Source: Ilumatobacteraceae bacterium
GTDB lineage: Bacteria; Actinomycetota; Acidimicrobiia; Acidimicrobiales; Ilumatobacteraceae
NCBI GenBank assembly: GCA_021299715.1
Contig: JAJTEL010000006.1
Coordinates: 94,122-158,121 of the forward strand
Length of the DNA: 64,000 nt
Direction: 5' to 3'
The position numbers were made by a program, and so were the translations under genes. The notes beneath the pieces were generated by a model. The model was not told where the DNA came from, did no database searches, and was given only the letters and a program-made list of their open reading frames with translations. Positions within the stretch are counted from its first letter, which is position 1. Each line of letters opens with the position of its first letter. This document shows positions 42,431 through 50,844 of the stretch, in pieces.

Positions 42431-44872
42431 ATGAGTGACAATCCAAATCTGTTCGACCAGATCCAACCAGTTCCATTACAAGATGAAATGGAACGCTCGT
42501 TCCTCGACTACTCAATGTCGGTCATCATGTCGCGCGCACTGCCAGACGTTCGCGACGGCCTCAAGCCGGTTCACCGCCGAATTATTTGGGACATGGAACA
42601 ACAAGGCTTCCGCCCCGACCGACCATTCGTAAAGTGCGCTCGCGTTACGGGTGACACCATGGCGCGCTATCACCCACACGGCGACAGCGCCATTTACGAC
42701 GCTCTTGTGCGTATGGCGCAACCATTCTCATTGCGTCACCCACTTATCGACTTCCACGGCAACTACGGATCACCAGACTTTGGGCCGGCAGCTGCGCGTT
42801 ACACCGAATCTCGTTTGCACTCACTTGCAATGCAATTGCTGGCTGGTATCGACGAAAACACCGTCGACATGTTGCCCAACTACGACGGCACATCAGAAGA
42901 ACCATCGGTGCTTCCTGCACGCTTCCCCAACTTGTTGGTCAATGGTTCGCAAGGCATTGCTGTTGGTATGGCCACCAGCATTCCGCCACATAACTTGGGC
43001 GAAGTTATCGATGCCACCATGCACCTCATTGATAACCCCGAAGCAACACCCGACGATCTCATGAAGTTCGTCTTGGGTCCCGACTTCCCAACGGGTGCGT
43101 TTATTCTTGGCCGAGCCGGAATTCAAGATGCATATCGCACGGGTCGCGGAAGCATTAAGACCCGCGCTAAGGCAACCATTGAAGAAAATCGCGCTGGCCG
43201 CATGGAAATTCAAGTCACCGAACTTCCGTACCAAACAAGCTGTTCATCTATTGCTGCACGAATTCAAGAACTTGTCGACAGCGGCGAACTCGATGGCATT
43301 GCAGACGTAAACGATGCTTCATCGGGTGGCAAGACAAGCCTTGTCATTTTGTTGAAGCGTGATGCAAACGCAAACGTTGTTCTTAACAACCTCTACAAGA
43401 TGACATCGCTGCAAAGCAGTTTCCCTGTCAACATGGTTGCACTTGTCGACGGTGTTCCGCGCACAGTGAATTTGGCCGATGCACTCAATGGTTACGTGCG
43501 TCACCAAATCGAAGTCGTTACTCGTCGTACACAGTTCCGTCTAGACAAGGCAAAAGATCGCGGTCACATTCTTGAGGGCCGTATCAAGGCTCTCAATGTC
43601 ATTGACAAAATCATCAAACTCATTCGCGAAAGCGAAGACGCTGCATCTGCAAAAGATGCGCTGATGAAGAAGCCGTACGAATTCTCCGAGCGTCAAGCAA
43701 TTGACATTTTGGACATGCAACTTCGTCAACTCACACGCTTGTCACGTATAGATCTTGAAAAAGAACTAGGCGATGTACAAACGCGCATTAAAGAGTACGA
43801 GTCAATCTTGGCGTCCGATGCAAAATTGCGCAGCGTTATTAAAGACGAACTCACCGAAGTACGAAAAGATTTCGCTACCGACCGTGTGTGCAAAATCATT
43901 AACGATTCTGGCGACATGGCATTGGAAGATCTGGTCGACGACAAAGAACTCGTCATTGTTATGACGCAGGCGCAGTATGTGAAGGCTGTTCCGGCAAGTT
44001 CATTCCGCGCGCAAGCACGTGGTGGTCGTGGCGTAAAGGGCGCAACGCTGAAAGAAGATGACATTGTGCGTCGCGTGTTGTTCACCACCGCGCATGCATA
44101 TCTGTTGTTCTTCTCCAACCGAGGTCGTGTGTACAAGTTGCGCGCAGCAGACATTCCCGAACGCGAGCGCACGGCAAAGGGCATACCCATTGTTAACTTG
44201 CTGCCACTTCAGGCCGGCGAAACCATTCAGGCCATTATCGACACGCGTGAATTCCCAGGTGAACGTTTCTTGTTCTTTGTCACTAAGGGTGGCCAAGTAA
44301 AGAAGACTGCGTTCGATGCGTACAACTCAAGCCGTCGCGACGGACTTATTGCGTTGAACTTGAAAGATGGCGACGAACTTGTTCGCGTTATTGAAACATC
44401 GGGCGACGACGACATCTTCATCATTAGCCGTTCGGGCCAAGTCATTCGCTTCAACGAACAAGAAGTGCGACCCATGGGCCGTACCGCAGCTGGTGTTCGC
44501 GGAATGAAGTTGCGTGCTGGCGACGAAGTGGTGTCTGCAGACCCCGGTCACGACGACGATGCATTGCTTCTTGTCTCCGACGCCGGATACGCAAAGCGCA
44601 CACAAATCGCTCACTTCCCACGCAAGGGCCGTGGCACACAAGGCGTTATTGGTGTCAAGATCACCGACAAGAAGGGCAAAGTTGTTGCCGCGTTTATGGT
44701 GGGTCTCGACGACGAAATTGTTGCCGTTGCATCGAATGGTGTTGCCATGCGAACCGAGGTCAAGCAGATCTCCAGTCAAGGACGCGCCGCTACTGGCGTT
44801 CGTCTCATGAACCTTGACGACGGAGCCGTTGTTGCCTCAGTTGCGCCCATCCTCGCAGCCGACGAAGAGTAA
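42431..44872 (+). CDS. gyrA: DNA gyrase subunit A
   Basis: DNA-cutting subunit of gyrase. The 813-residue protein starts MSDNPNLFDQIQPV; it has the active-site region with GDSAIYDALVRMA in the quinolone-resistance zone (Ser and Asp present as in the usual type) and catalytic Tyr in AAARYTESRL. The C-terminal beta pinwheel (about residues 510-805) has repeated GRVYKLRA-like blades and the GyrA-box-like QAGR variant QARGGRG. The end overlaps the next small gene. Confidence 0.98.
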   Translation: MSDNPNLFDQIQPVPLQDEMERSFLDYSMSVIMSRALPDVRDGLKPVHRRIIWDMEQQGFRPDRPFVKCARVTGDTMARYHPHGDSAIYDALVRMAQPFSLRHPLIDFHGNYGSPDFGPAAARYTESRLHSLAMQLLAGIDENTVDMLPNYDGTSEEPSVLPARFPNLLVNGSQGIAVGMATSIPPHNLGEVIDATMHLIDNPEATPDDLMKFVLGPDFPTGAFILGRAGIQDAYRTGRGSIKTRAKATIEENRAGRMEIQVTELPYQTSCSSIAARIQELVDSGELDGIADVNDASSGGKTSLVILLKRDANANVVLNNLYKMTSLQSSFPVNMVALVDGVPRTVNLADALNGYVRHQIEVVTRRTQFRLDKAKDRGHILEGRIKALNVIDKIIKLIRESEDAASAKDALMKKPYEFSERQAIDILDMQLRQLTRLSRIDLEKELGDVQTRIKEYESILASDAKLRSVIKDELTEVRKDFATDRVCKIINDSGDMALEDLVDDKELVIVMTQAQYVKAVPASSFRAQARGGRGVKGATLKEDDIVRRVLFTTAHAYLLFFSNRGRVYKLRAADIPERERTAKGIPIVNLLPLQAGETIQAIIDTREFPGERFLFFVTKGGQVKKTAFDAYNSSRRDGLIALNLKDGDELVRVIETSGDDDIFIISRSGQVIRFNEQEVRPMGRTAAGVRGMKLRAGDEVVSADPGHDDDALLLVSDAGYAKRTQIAHFPRKGRGTQGVIGVKITDKKGKVVAAFMVGLDDEIVAVASNGVAMRTEVKQISSQGRAATGVRLMNLDDGAVVASVAPILAADEE

Positions 44873-45164
44873 TTCGCAGCGCGCAAACGTTGCGCTTCTT
44901 ACTCTTGTATGGCTGGCTATCACTAGTGGTGGACTGTGGTCTGTTGCAACCGCCACTGCACATGTCGTTGAGCGTGCACAACTGCAAACCGCTGCCGACT
45001 CTGTTGCACTTGTTGCGGCCAGCAGGGGAGACGCAATGGCTCGCACATTTGCCACTCGGCTTTCCGTGCAACTTGTGTCCCTTCAGCACAACGAATCAGT
45101 CGTCACGGTTGTGGTGAAGCAGGCAAGTCGTGTTGCCACCGCATCTGCACTCTCTGCGCTGTGA
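44841..45164 (+). CDS. TadE/TadG-like single-helix protein overlapping gyrA
   Basis: A protein of about 107 residues with one N-terminal helix (VALLTLVWLAITSGGLWSV) and the RAQLQTAADSVALVAA pattern of Tad pilin-like proteins (ADaaAL). In other Actinobacteria such proteins sit in secretion gene clusters, not beside gyrA. No ATG or GTG is available in frame; TTG codons at 44814, 44829, 44832 and 44841 lie within the gyrA end, so the start is uncertain. Its expression is inferred from frame openness and pattern. Confidence 0.5.
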   Translation: MRPSSQPTKSNSQRANVALLTLVWLAITSGGLWSVATATAHVVERAQLQTAADSVALVAASRGDAMARTFATRLSVQLVSLQHNESVVTVVVKQASRVATASALSAL

Positions 45165-45200
45165 CTCACTTGATCGACGCATACTCACTACGCTCGTAAT

Positions 45201-45623
45201 ATGTCCCGCACTGCTGAATCCACCGCCCAACGTCGGCGCGTTCGTCGGGTTACTCGAACCATTCGCGACATCGATGCATGGAGTGTGTTCAAAGTAGGTC
45301 TGGTCTTTCATGCAGCGTTGTATGTCGTCCTACTCATCACCGGTGTCCTGTTATGGAATGTGGGCAGCGCAACGGGCACCATCGACAATGTGGAGCAGTT
45401 TCTTGAATCCTTCGGTTGGGACTCATTCACCTTTAAGGGGGCAGAACTCTTTAGATCCTTTGCCATTCTGGGAATTTTCGGAATAGCCCTCGGAACGGGA
45501 CTGTGGGTGCTGGGGGCCGTGGTTTTCAACCTGATCACCGAATTGGTGGGGGGCGTGCGGGTCACCGTTCTGGAAGAAGAAGTGGTGGCTCGGCCGGTTG
45601 AGCCTGGCCAGACCCACGGATAG
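45201..45623 (+). CDS. DUF3566 transmembrane protein
   Basis: The 140-residue protein has a basic N terminus (RRRVRRVTRTIRDIDAWSVFKVGL) followed by two membrane helices (about residues 32-55 and 85-113). The DUF3566 family lies downstream of gyrA in Actinobacteria (Rv0007 in M. tuberculosis), as it does here. Function is unknown. Upstream spacing (36 bp) allows its own promoter. Confidence 0.9.
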   Translation: MSRTAESTAQRRRVRRVTRTIRDIDAWSVFKVGLVFHAALYVVLLITGVLLWNVGSATGTIDNVEQFLESFGWDSFTFKGAELFRSFAILGIFGIALGTGLWVLGAVVFNLITELVGGVRVTVLEEEVVARPVEPGQTHG

Positions 45624-45641
45624 AGTTCTAAGTCCCGTAAT

Positions 45642-45718
45642 GGGGCTATAGCTCAGTCGGTTAGAGCGCATCCCTGATAAGGATGAGGTCACAAGTTCGA
45701 TTCTTGTTAGCCCCACCA
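45642..45718 (+). tRNA. tRNA-Ile (GAT anticodon), CCA encoded
   Basis: The acceptor stem GGGGCTA (45642-45648) pairs with TAGCCCC (45708-45714), discriminator A, then CCA to 45718. The anticodon loop CTGATAA puts GAT at 45676-45678. D arm GCTCAGTCGGTTAGAGC and T arm TTCGATT are normal. Confidence 0.97.
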
Positions 45719-45747
45719 TTTGCCTTTTGGAATCAAGAAAGGTCCGC

Positions 45748-46305
45748 ATGGCCACTCCATCTCGCATGACAATTACCGAATCCGGGCGTGATCTTGGTTG
45801 GTCCGAAGACAGAGAACTGTTGCGGAGTCTTAGTGATGAAGGTTGGGACCCACGACGCTTCGACTTTGATAATTCGGGATTAGTGATCTCATTTGAGTGT
45901 CAAAACTTAGGAACACCAAGTGAATGGGAATACGACTGCAATCAAGAAGGCGGTACGTCCGTTGCGACAATTGGAACTCTCAAGTACTACGCCGAATCCC
46001 ATGGTCTAGAAATCATTTTCGTGTATCGGGTCGGAACTCAAGGAGCTGAAAGACAAGGCGGCTATACGCGCTTCTATTGTCGTCGACCGCGCACAGATAA
46101 TCCACGATGGAAATTTCCGTTTGAGTACTGCGGTGTTGTTGCTGGCGAGATTGTGACTGGCTTTGAGCAAGTTCAGGTGGAGCGCCCGCCCACCACACAT
46201 CCAAAAGAATGGGAACTCATCGGAACCGTTCGGTCGTGGAATGAAGCGGACTGGACATTCAATGGCCGTCGTTTGCGGATTTATAAGAGGCCATCGTCTC
46301 GGTAA
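45748..46305 (+). CDS. Hypothetical protein downstream of tRNA-Ile
   Basis: The 185-residue protein is rich in aromatic residues and has Cys in FECQNLG, YDCNQE and RFYCRRP. No family recognised, no signal or membrane segment. The ATG at 45748 has AAAGG upstream. It lies 29 bp after the tRNA-Ile gene, a common landing zone for acquired DNA, and appears accessory. It is likely the last gene before a short unannotated spacer. Confidence 0.55.
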   Translation: MATPSRMTITESGRDLGWSEDRELLRSLSDEGWDPRRFDFDNSGLVISFECQNLGTPSEWEYDCNQEGGTSVATIGTLKYYAESHGLEIIFVYRVGTQGAERQGGYTRFYCRRPRTDNPRWKFPFEYCGVVAGEIVTGFEQVQVERPPTTHPKEWELIGTVRSWNEADWTFNGRRLRIYKRPSSR

Positions 46306-46311
46306 TCACCG

Positions 46312-46542
46312 TTACCGCTTACTGGTTAAATGCCAGCCGTGGCAGTCCGGACATCTGTAGAACCGAGTTTCTTCACGTTTTGCCCCCGCTCTTGCTCGCT
46401 GTGTATCGGATAACGCAATCATCGCTTCCAGCCTCGTAGGGAATCGAACTTTTCCAGACTCGCACTTTCCAATAGCCCGAGCGCCATTACGTTTCTTGTT
46501 GCGGGCCCGTTGAGTCTTCGCATTCCTGCGCGCTTTTGCCAT
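46312..46542 (-). CDS. Small basic zinc-ribbon-like protein
   Basis: The 76-residue protein has a strongly basic N half (ARRNAKTQRARNKKRNGAR) and a C-terminal CPDCHGWHLTS that could hold zinc with His. Similar short proteins occur in phage and plasmid genomes, so an accessory origin is plausible. It is convergent with the hypothetical gene at 45748, 6 bp apart. Function unknown. Confidence 0.5.
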   Translation of the reverse strand: MAKARRNAKTQRARNKKRNGARAIGKCESGKVRFPTRLEAMIALSDTQRARAGAKREETRFYRCPDCHGWHLTSKR

Positions 46543-46730
46543 AGTTCCAAAACGATTGAGTCAATTTGCAAGCCGTTCAGGCCCGCAAAGATGAAGTACT
46601 GCAAGGCCAAGAATAACGACTGTCGCGTGCGTGTAATTCCAAAGAACGAAAAGACTTCACGACCCAGAAGACAGGTATCTTTCCTAGAGAGAGGTTCATT
46701 GTTTATGGCCCGAGCGTAAAGGAGGCAGTT

Positions 46731-46862
46731 GTGAAGTTCATTCGCCAAGTCCTTCTTGCTATCTCCATCGCCGGAATGGTGGCGGGCGTTCTTCGTCGTC
46801 GCACCAAGGGAGTCGTCGCCCCACAACAAGGTGGCTGGCGTGAGGTAACGCCGCAGCGATAA
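46731..46862 (+). CDS. Small conserved membrane protein (43 aa)
   Basis: GTG start with an excellent AAAGGAGG site 6 nt upstream. The product has one helix (VLLAISIAGMVAGVL, about residues 7-21), then RRRTKG and a GGWREV end. Similar tiny proteins are annotated in Actinobacteria. Six bases separate its stop from the ATG of the next gene, so they are probably co-transcribed. Confidence 0.6.
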   Translation: MKFIRQVLLAISIAGMVAGVLRRRTKGVVAPQQGGWREVTPQR

Positions 46863-46867
46863 CCGCC

Positions 46868-47806
46868 ATGACATCGGCACCCACTTCCTCTATCGGCATT
46901 GTTGGTCACGGCATCGTTGGCTCGCGAACTGCACTCACACTGCAAACTCTTGGTCATTCTGTGAAAGTCGCGTCGTTGCGCACAGCAACAGAATTATTTG
47001 ATTGTTCGGTCGTGGTGTTGGCGCACGGTGCGCCGCATGCCGCACTCGCATCTACGTTCATCGCGCAAGGAATCTCCGTTGTGTCTACTGGCGACAACTT
47101 GGAAGACGTGATGTCCATGCTTGACTCCCAAGAGCGCGCCGAAGCACGCAATGCAGTCATCGTTGCTGGTGCATCGTGTTCACCGGGAATGTCGGGTCTG
47201 CTTGTCAGCCACATGCGCAGAGCATTCGAATCAATTGACGAGGTACACACAGCGGTTCACGGAACTGGCGGGCCAATGTGCGCGCGCCAACACCACGATT
47301 CTCTTGCGGGTCTCTCGGTTGGTTGGCACGATGGCGAATGGCTGCAAAGGCCAGCAGGTAGCGGTCGCGAGTTGTGCTGGTTTCCCGATCCGGTAGGTGC
47401 ACGCGATTGTTATCGCTTTGCGTCACCCGAACCAGTGTTGATGCAGCGAGTAGAACCAGGTTTGCAAAGAATTACTGCTCGCGTGTCTGCAACTCGTCGA
47501 GACAGACTCACCGCACGACTACCAATGTTGCGTCGCCCTCACGCCGAAGGTTTGGAAGGTGCGTTGCGCGTGGAAGTTCGCGGAGTACGAAATGGCCGCC
47601 GCCATGTAGAGATTGTTGGCATCGCAAACAAAGTGGGGTCAATTAGCGGTGTGGTTGCAGCGCATACTGCTCTTGCAGTTGCCACAGGTGTTGTTCCTGC
47701 GGGAGTTCACAACCTTGGGCAGGCAGTCTTGCCGAACGCCGACATTCTGGATGGGGCCGTGAACTCAGGAATTACCTTGCACCAGTTCGTAGGAACCGAT
47801 CAGTGA
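46868..47806 (+). CDS. Saccharopine dehydrogenase-like NAD(P)-binding protein
   Basis: The 312-residue protein has a Rossmann motif GIVGHGIVGSRTALTLQTLG (residues 10-29) and a second half with AGASCSPGMSGLLVSHMRRAF, HGTGGPMCARQHHDSLAG, and GVHNLGQAV typical of saccharopine or diaminopimelate dehydrogenase-like folds. The true substrate is unknown. Its end overlaps the GH84 gene by 4 nt, so the two are translated together. Confidence 0.7.
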   Translation: MTSAPTSSIGIVGHGIVGSRTALTLQTLGHSVKVASLRTATELFDCSVVVLAHGAPHAALASTFIAQGISVVSTGDNLEDVMSMLDSQERAEARNAVIVAGASCSPGMSGLLVSHMRRAFESIDEVHTAVHGTGGPMCARQHHDSLAGLSVGWHDGEWLQRPAGSGRELCWFPDPVGARDCYRFASPEPVLMQRVEPGLQRITARVSATRRDRLTARLPMLRRPHAEGLEGALRVEVRGVRNGRRHVEIVGIANKVGSISGVVAAHTALAVATGVVPAGVHNLGQAVLPNADILDGAVNSGITLHQFVGTDQ

Positions 47807-49026
47807 CCTCACCGAAGATCCTTGGAGTTATTGAAGGGTTTTACGGCACGCCATGGTCGCACGCAGATCGACTTGCGTGTATTGCAGACATGGAGTCGTG
47901 GGGTTGGAACACCTATGTGTGGGCCGCAAAACAAGAACCACGTCATCGCGAGCAATGGAGTGAACCATTCACTGATGAAGAGTTGGAATGTTTCGCAGAA
48001 CTGTCCCAACGCTCGGCTGCGGTGCAGGTAGCCGTTGGTTTGACTCCCGGTGACAACGCAAGCGAACAACACGTCATCAACAAACTGCTTCCCGCCATTC
48101 ATGCGGGGTGCAAGGTTGTTGTCTTGAGCTTCGATGATTTGCCCGTTCTTAACGCAGCGCAACAACATCGGCAGTTGGCACATGCCGTGCGAGACGCCGT
48201 TGGTGTTCCGGTGTGGATCGTGCCCACGCACTATGCGGGCATGAGCGCATCTCCCTATCTCACAGAATTGTGCAACGGACTTCGTGACGACATTGAAGTG
48301 ATGTGGACGGGTGACACCGTGGTTACCGATTCCGTTACTGCGTCGTACGCCCGTGAACGCTCTCGTGTTACCGGCGGACGTTTGCCACTTCTGTGGGACA
48401 ACACACCAGTGAACGATGCTCGAATGCGTGCGCATCTACACATGGGTCCACTCATGGGGCGGGACCCGGAATTGCTCTCTACGTGTTCAGGCTTTTTGTG
48501 GAACCCCATGGAAGAGTTCGCTGCATCTCGACCAACACTGTTTTCGGCTGCAGCATGGTCGCGTGGCGAAAATGAATTCACCGCATGGCAGCGCTTTGTT
48601 GATTCGCATGATCTACGAGGACTTGCAGAAGCAACTGCGTATAGAGGTGACACGCACTGGCCCGGCGACTCACCGTCTCAAGAATGGTGGCAGTCAGTTG
48701 TTGACGTCACAAGCGACGACCCACAACTTGCACCGTGGGTGGAAGCGGTACACGAAGGTGCTCGACTTGCACTTGCTGCGCTCTCCGTTATTAACTCGTC
48801 TGCAGAACTCTCACAACAACAAAAGAACGCCGCACTCTTTCAATTAATGGGATGGGGAGCGCATCGGTCACGCGCGCAAAAAACATTTGGCGCAGGCCCC
48901 CGAACTCGTCCCATTGCCACACAAGACAACAACGGGCGCTTTGCGCTCTTGCCTTCATCTATTGAAGAGTCTGAATCCCTTGTTGATCTACTTGTACGGC
49001 AAGCACTCGCCATTCTCAACGGCTGA
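47803..49026 (+). CDS. GH84-family beta-N-acetylglucosaminidase-like enzyme
   Basis: The 407-residue protein matches the glycoside hydrolase 84 (O-GlcNAcase/hyaluronidase-like) catalytic domain: GVIEGFYGTPWSHADRL at residues 8-24, then the catalytic Asp pair in SFDDL (Asp111 and Asp112), VMWTGDTV (about residues 166-173), and LLWDNTPVND, which holds the substrate-binding Asn/Asp. There is no signal peptide or carbohydrate-binding domain, so it would act in the cytoplasm on an internal amino sugar. It starts in a 4-nt GTGA overlap with the dehydrogenase-like gene. Confidence 0.8.
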   Translation: MTSPKILGVIEGFYGTPWSHADRLACIADMESWGWNTYVWAAKQEPRHREQWSEPFTDEELECFAELSQRSAAVQVAVGLTPGDNASEQHVINKLLPAIHAGCKVVVLSFDDLPVLNAAQQHRQLAHAVRDAVGVPVWIVPTHYAGMSASPYLTELCNGLRDDIEVMWTGDTVVTDSVTASYARERSRVTGGRLPLLWDNTPVNDARMRAHLHMGPLMGRDPELLSTCSGFLWNPMEEFAASRPTLFSAAAWSRGENEFTAWQRFVDSHDLRGLAEATAYRGDTHWPGDSPSQEWWQSVVDVTSDDPQLAPWVEAVHEGARLALAALSVINSSAELSQQQKNAALFQLMGWGAHRSRAQKTFGAGPRTRPIATQDNNGRFALLPSSIEESESLVDLLVRQALAILNG

Positions 49027-49056
49027 TTCTCATTCATTCTCGGTAGCGTGACATTC

Positions 49057-49524
49057 ATGCCCGGATCAAAGACAGAACATCAGCATGTTGCTGCATCTGA
49101 CATTGCACATCACGTGGCAACCAAGTTGGCCGAGATAGGACAGCGATTTACTAGTGGTCGACGAGCCATTGTTGAATCACTCTCACATGCACAGCGGCCG
49201 TTGTCTATTCCAGAAATATTGGAACACACCACTGGCTTGGCTCAGTCATCGGCATATCGCAATCTCACCGTGTTGGAAAATGCGGGTGTTGTTGTTCGCG
49301 TTATTACAACAGACGAGTGGGCACGCTTTGAACTCAGTGAAGACATCACTGGTCACCACCATCACATGGTGTGCAGCGTGTGCGGTTCTGTTGACGATGT
49401 TCGTATTCCCGACGGAATTGAAGAAGCGTTAGATGCCGCGCTAGAGCGCGTTGCCGCCAAGTCTGGTTTCAAGATGGCGCATCATCGTCTCGATGTAGTG
49501 GGAGTGTGTCGCGCATGCCGTTAA
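49057..49524 (+). CDS. Fur-family metal-dependent repressor (Zur/Fur-like)
   Basis: The 155-residue protein has a winged helix at residues 15-85 (GQRFTSGRRAIVESLSHAQRPLSIPEIL), then HHHHMVCSVCGSV with the first Cys pair and CRACR at the C terminus for the structural zinc. This suits Zur or Fur; sequence alone does not tell which metal is sensed. TAGCGT lies 7 nt before the ATG. GTG at 49048 is an alternative start. It overlaps the hydrolase gene by 10 nt. Confidence 0.85.
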   Translation: MPGSKTEHQHVAASDIAHHVATKLAEIGQRFTSGRRAIVESLSHAQRPLSIPEILEHTTGLAQSSAYRNLTVLENAGVVVRVITTDEWARFELSEDITGHHHHMVCSVCGSVDDVRIPDGIEEALDAALERVAAKSGFKMAHHRLDVVGVCRACR

Positions 49525-50384
49525 GAATTGCGTCCGCATTAGAAATCCCACCATTGCTTCCGGGCCGTGTTGTGCATTTGCCTGGCCGTGGTGAAATCTT
49601 CGTGCGTCACCACATTCATCGTGACCCTGAAGCACCCACGCTTCTTTTGTTACACGGTTGGACAGCATCGTCCGACCTGCAGTTCTTCACTGCGTATGAA
49701 GAACTCGCACAAGATTTTTCTGTGATTGGGGTTGACCATCGCGGACATGGTCGAGGCCTTCGACCCAATCAGCCATTTTCTTTAGAAGATTGCGCCGACG
49801 ACGCAGCCGATGTAGTGCGCGCATTGGGTGTGGGCTCGGTCACCACCGTGGGCTATTCCATGGGTGGCCCCATCAGCTTGTTGTTCTGGAAACGTCACCC
49901 CGAATTAGTGGACGGCATGGTGTTGCAAGCCACCGCACTTGAATGGAACGCCACTCGCAGCGAACGCGCTCGGTGGCGAGTGGGTCACGTGCTTGGTCCT
50001 GTGTTCCGACAAGTCAGCACGCCACGTCTCATACGTTTTGGTTTACGCAAAGCAATTCCGCGTGGCCATGAACTCAGCAGATTCATTCCGTGGATTGTTG
50101 GCGAAGTACGCCGCAATGATCAATGGATGATTAGTGAAGCCGGACGCGCCATTTCTCGTTTCGATGCACGTTCATTTGCACGAGACATCGATGTGCCCAC
50201 CGCTTTCGTTCTTACAACGCATGATCGCCTGGTACCGCCGCACAAACAGAAAGCGCTTGCCGAAGCAGTTCGCGCAGAAGTTGTGCACTTAGAAGGGGAC
50301 CACCTTGCACCCATGCAGATGCCGCGCGAATTTGCTGCAGCTACGCGTCGGGCTGTTGGCGTGGTGACGAATCGTCCGCGCTAG
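49515..50384 (+). CDS. Alpha/beta hydrolase
   Basis: The 289-residue protein has the oxyanion region LLLHGWTASSD, the nucleophile elbow GYSMGG (Ser), Asp in THDRLVPP, and His in EGDHLAPM. It is a full catalytic triad; the substrate is unknown. GTG at 49506 would add three residues. Its last 44 bp overlap the convergent DUF1003 gene. Confidence 0.85.
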   Translation: MPLRIASALEIPPLLPGRVVHLPGRGEIFVRHHIHRDPEAPTLLLLHGWTASSDLQFFTAYEELAQDFSVIGVDHRGHGRGLRPNQPFSLEDCADDAADVVRALGVGSVTTVGYSMGGPISLLFWKRHPELVDGMVLQATALEWNATRSERARWRVGHVLGPVFRQVSTPRLIRFGLRKAIPRGHELSRFIPWIVGEVRRNDQWMISEAGRAISRFDARSFARDIDVPTAFVLTTHDRLVPPHKQKALAEAVRAEVVHLEGDHLAPMQMPREFAAATRRAVGVVTNRPR

Positions 50385-50844
50385 AAATCAATTTGTCGAG
50401 CGCTTCATTAATGCGCTCTAACTGATCCCGAAGATCTTCCGTGGTGACAACATCGGCCAAAGCCAAACGCACACCAGCAAGCTCTCGTGCAAGGTATTCG
50501 GTGTCGGCCTGAGTGCGAGCCGCCATTTCACGGTCGCGCTCTAGCTGTTCACGGTCGCGATCTTCTTGGCGGTTTTGCGCCAACAGAATGAGCGGCGCTG
50601 CATATGACGCTTGAAGCGACAAGATGAGCGTGAGGAAGATGAATGGGTAGTCGTCAAACGGCGCAATGTTGAACACGTTGACCGTGACCCACAAAAACAC
50701 AATGACCGTTTGAATGACGAGATAACGACCAGTGCCAAGGAAACGTGCAATTGCTTCGCTGAACTGACCGAATGCATCGGGGTCGTAGTGAATTCCAACG
50801 CGTCGACGCTGACGTGGGGTGGAGAGATCTTGCCGGCGCTTCAT
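50341..50844 (-). CDS. DUF1003 membrane protein
   Basis: The 167-residue protein starts MKRRQDLSTPRQRRRVG, with the family features FLGTGRYLVIQTVIVFLWVTVNV (first helix) and DDYPFIFLTLILSLQASYAAPLIL (second helix), then AQNRQEDRDREQLERDRE, a charged coiled coil. Function unknown. The ATG overlaps the end of the MgtE-N/CBS gene (ATGA), so they are likely co-expressed; both appear linked in other Actinobacteria. Convergent overlap of 44 bp with the hydrolase gene. Confidence 0.87.
   Translation of the reverse strand: MKRRQDLSTPRQRRRVGIHYDPDAFGQFSEAIARFLGTGRYLVIQTVIVFLWVTVNVFNIAPFDDYPFIFLTLILSLQASYAAPLILLAQNRQEDRDREQLERDREMAARTQADTEYLARELAGVRLALADVVTTEDLRDQLERINEALDKLISSADDSSPRQQPDA

Noticed and set aside
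47809..48435. 208-codon minus-strand frame
   Set aside because: Opposite the GH84 catalytic region, which has strong motifs.
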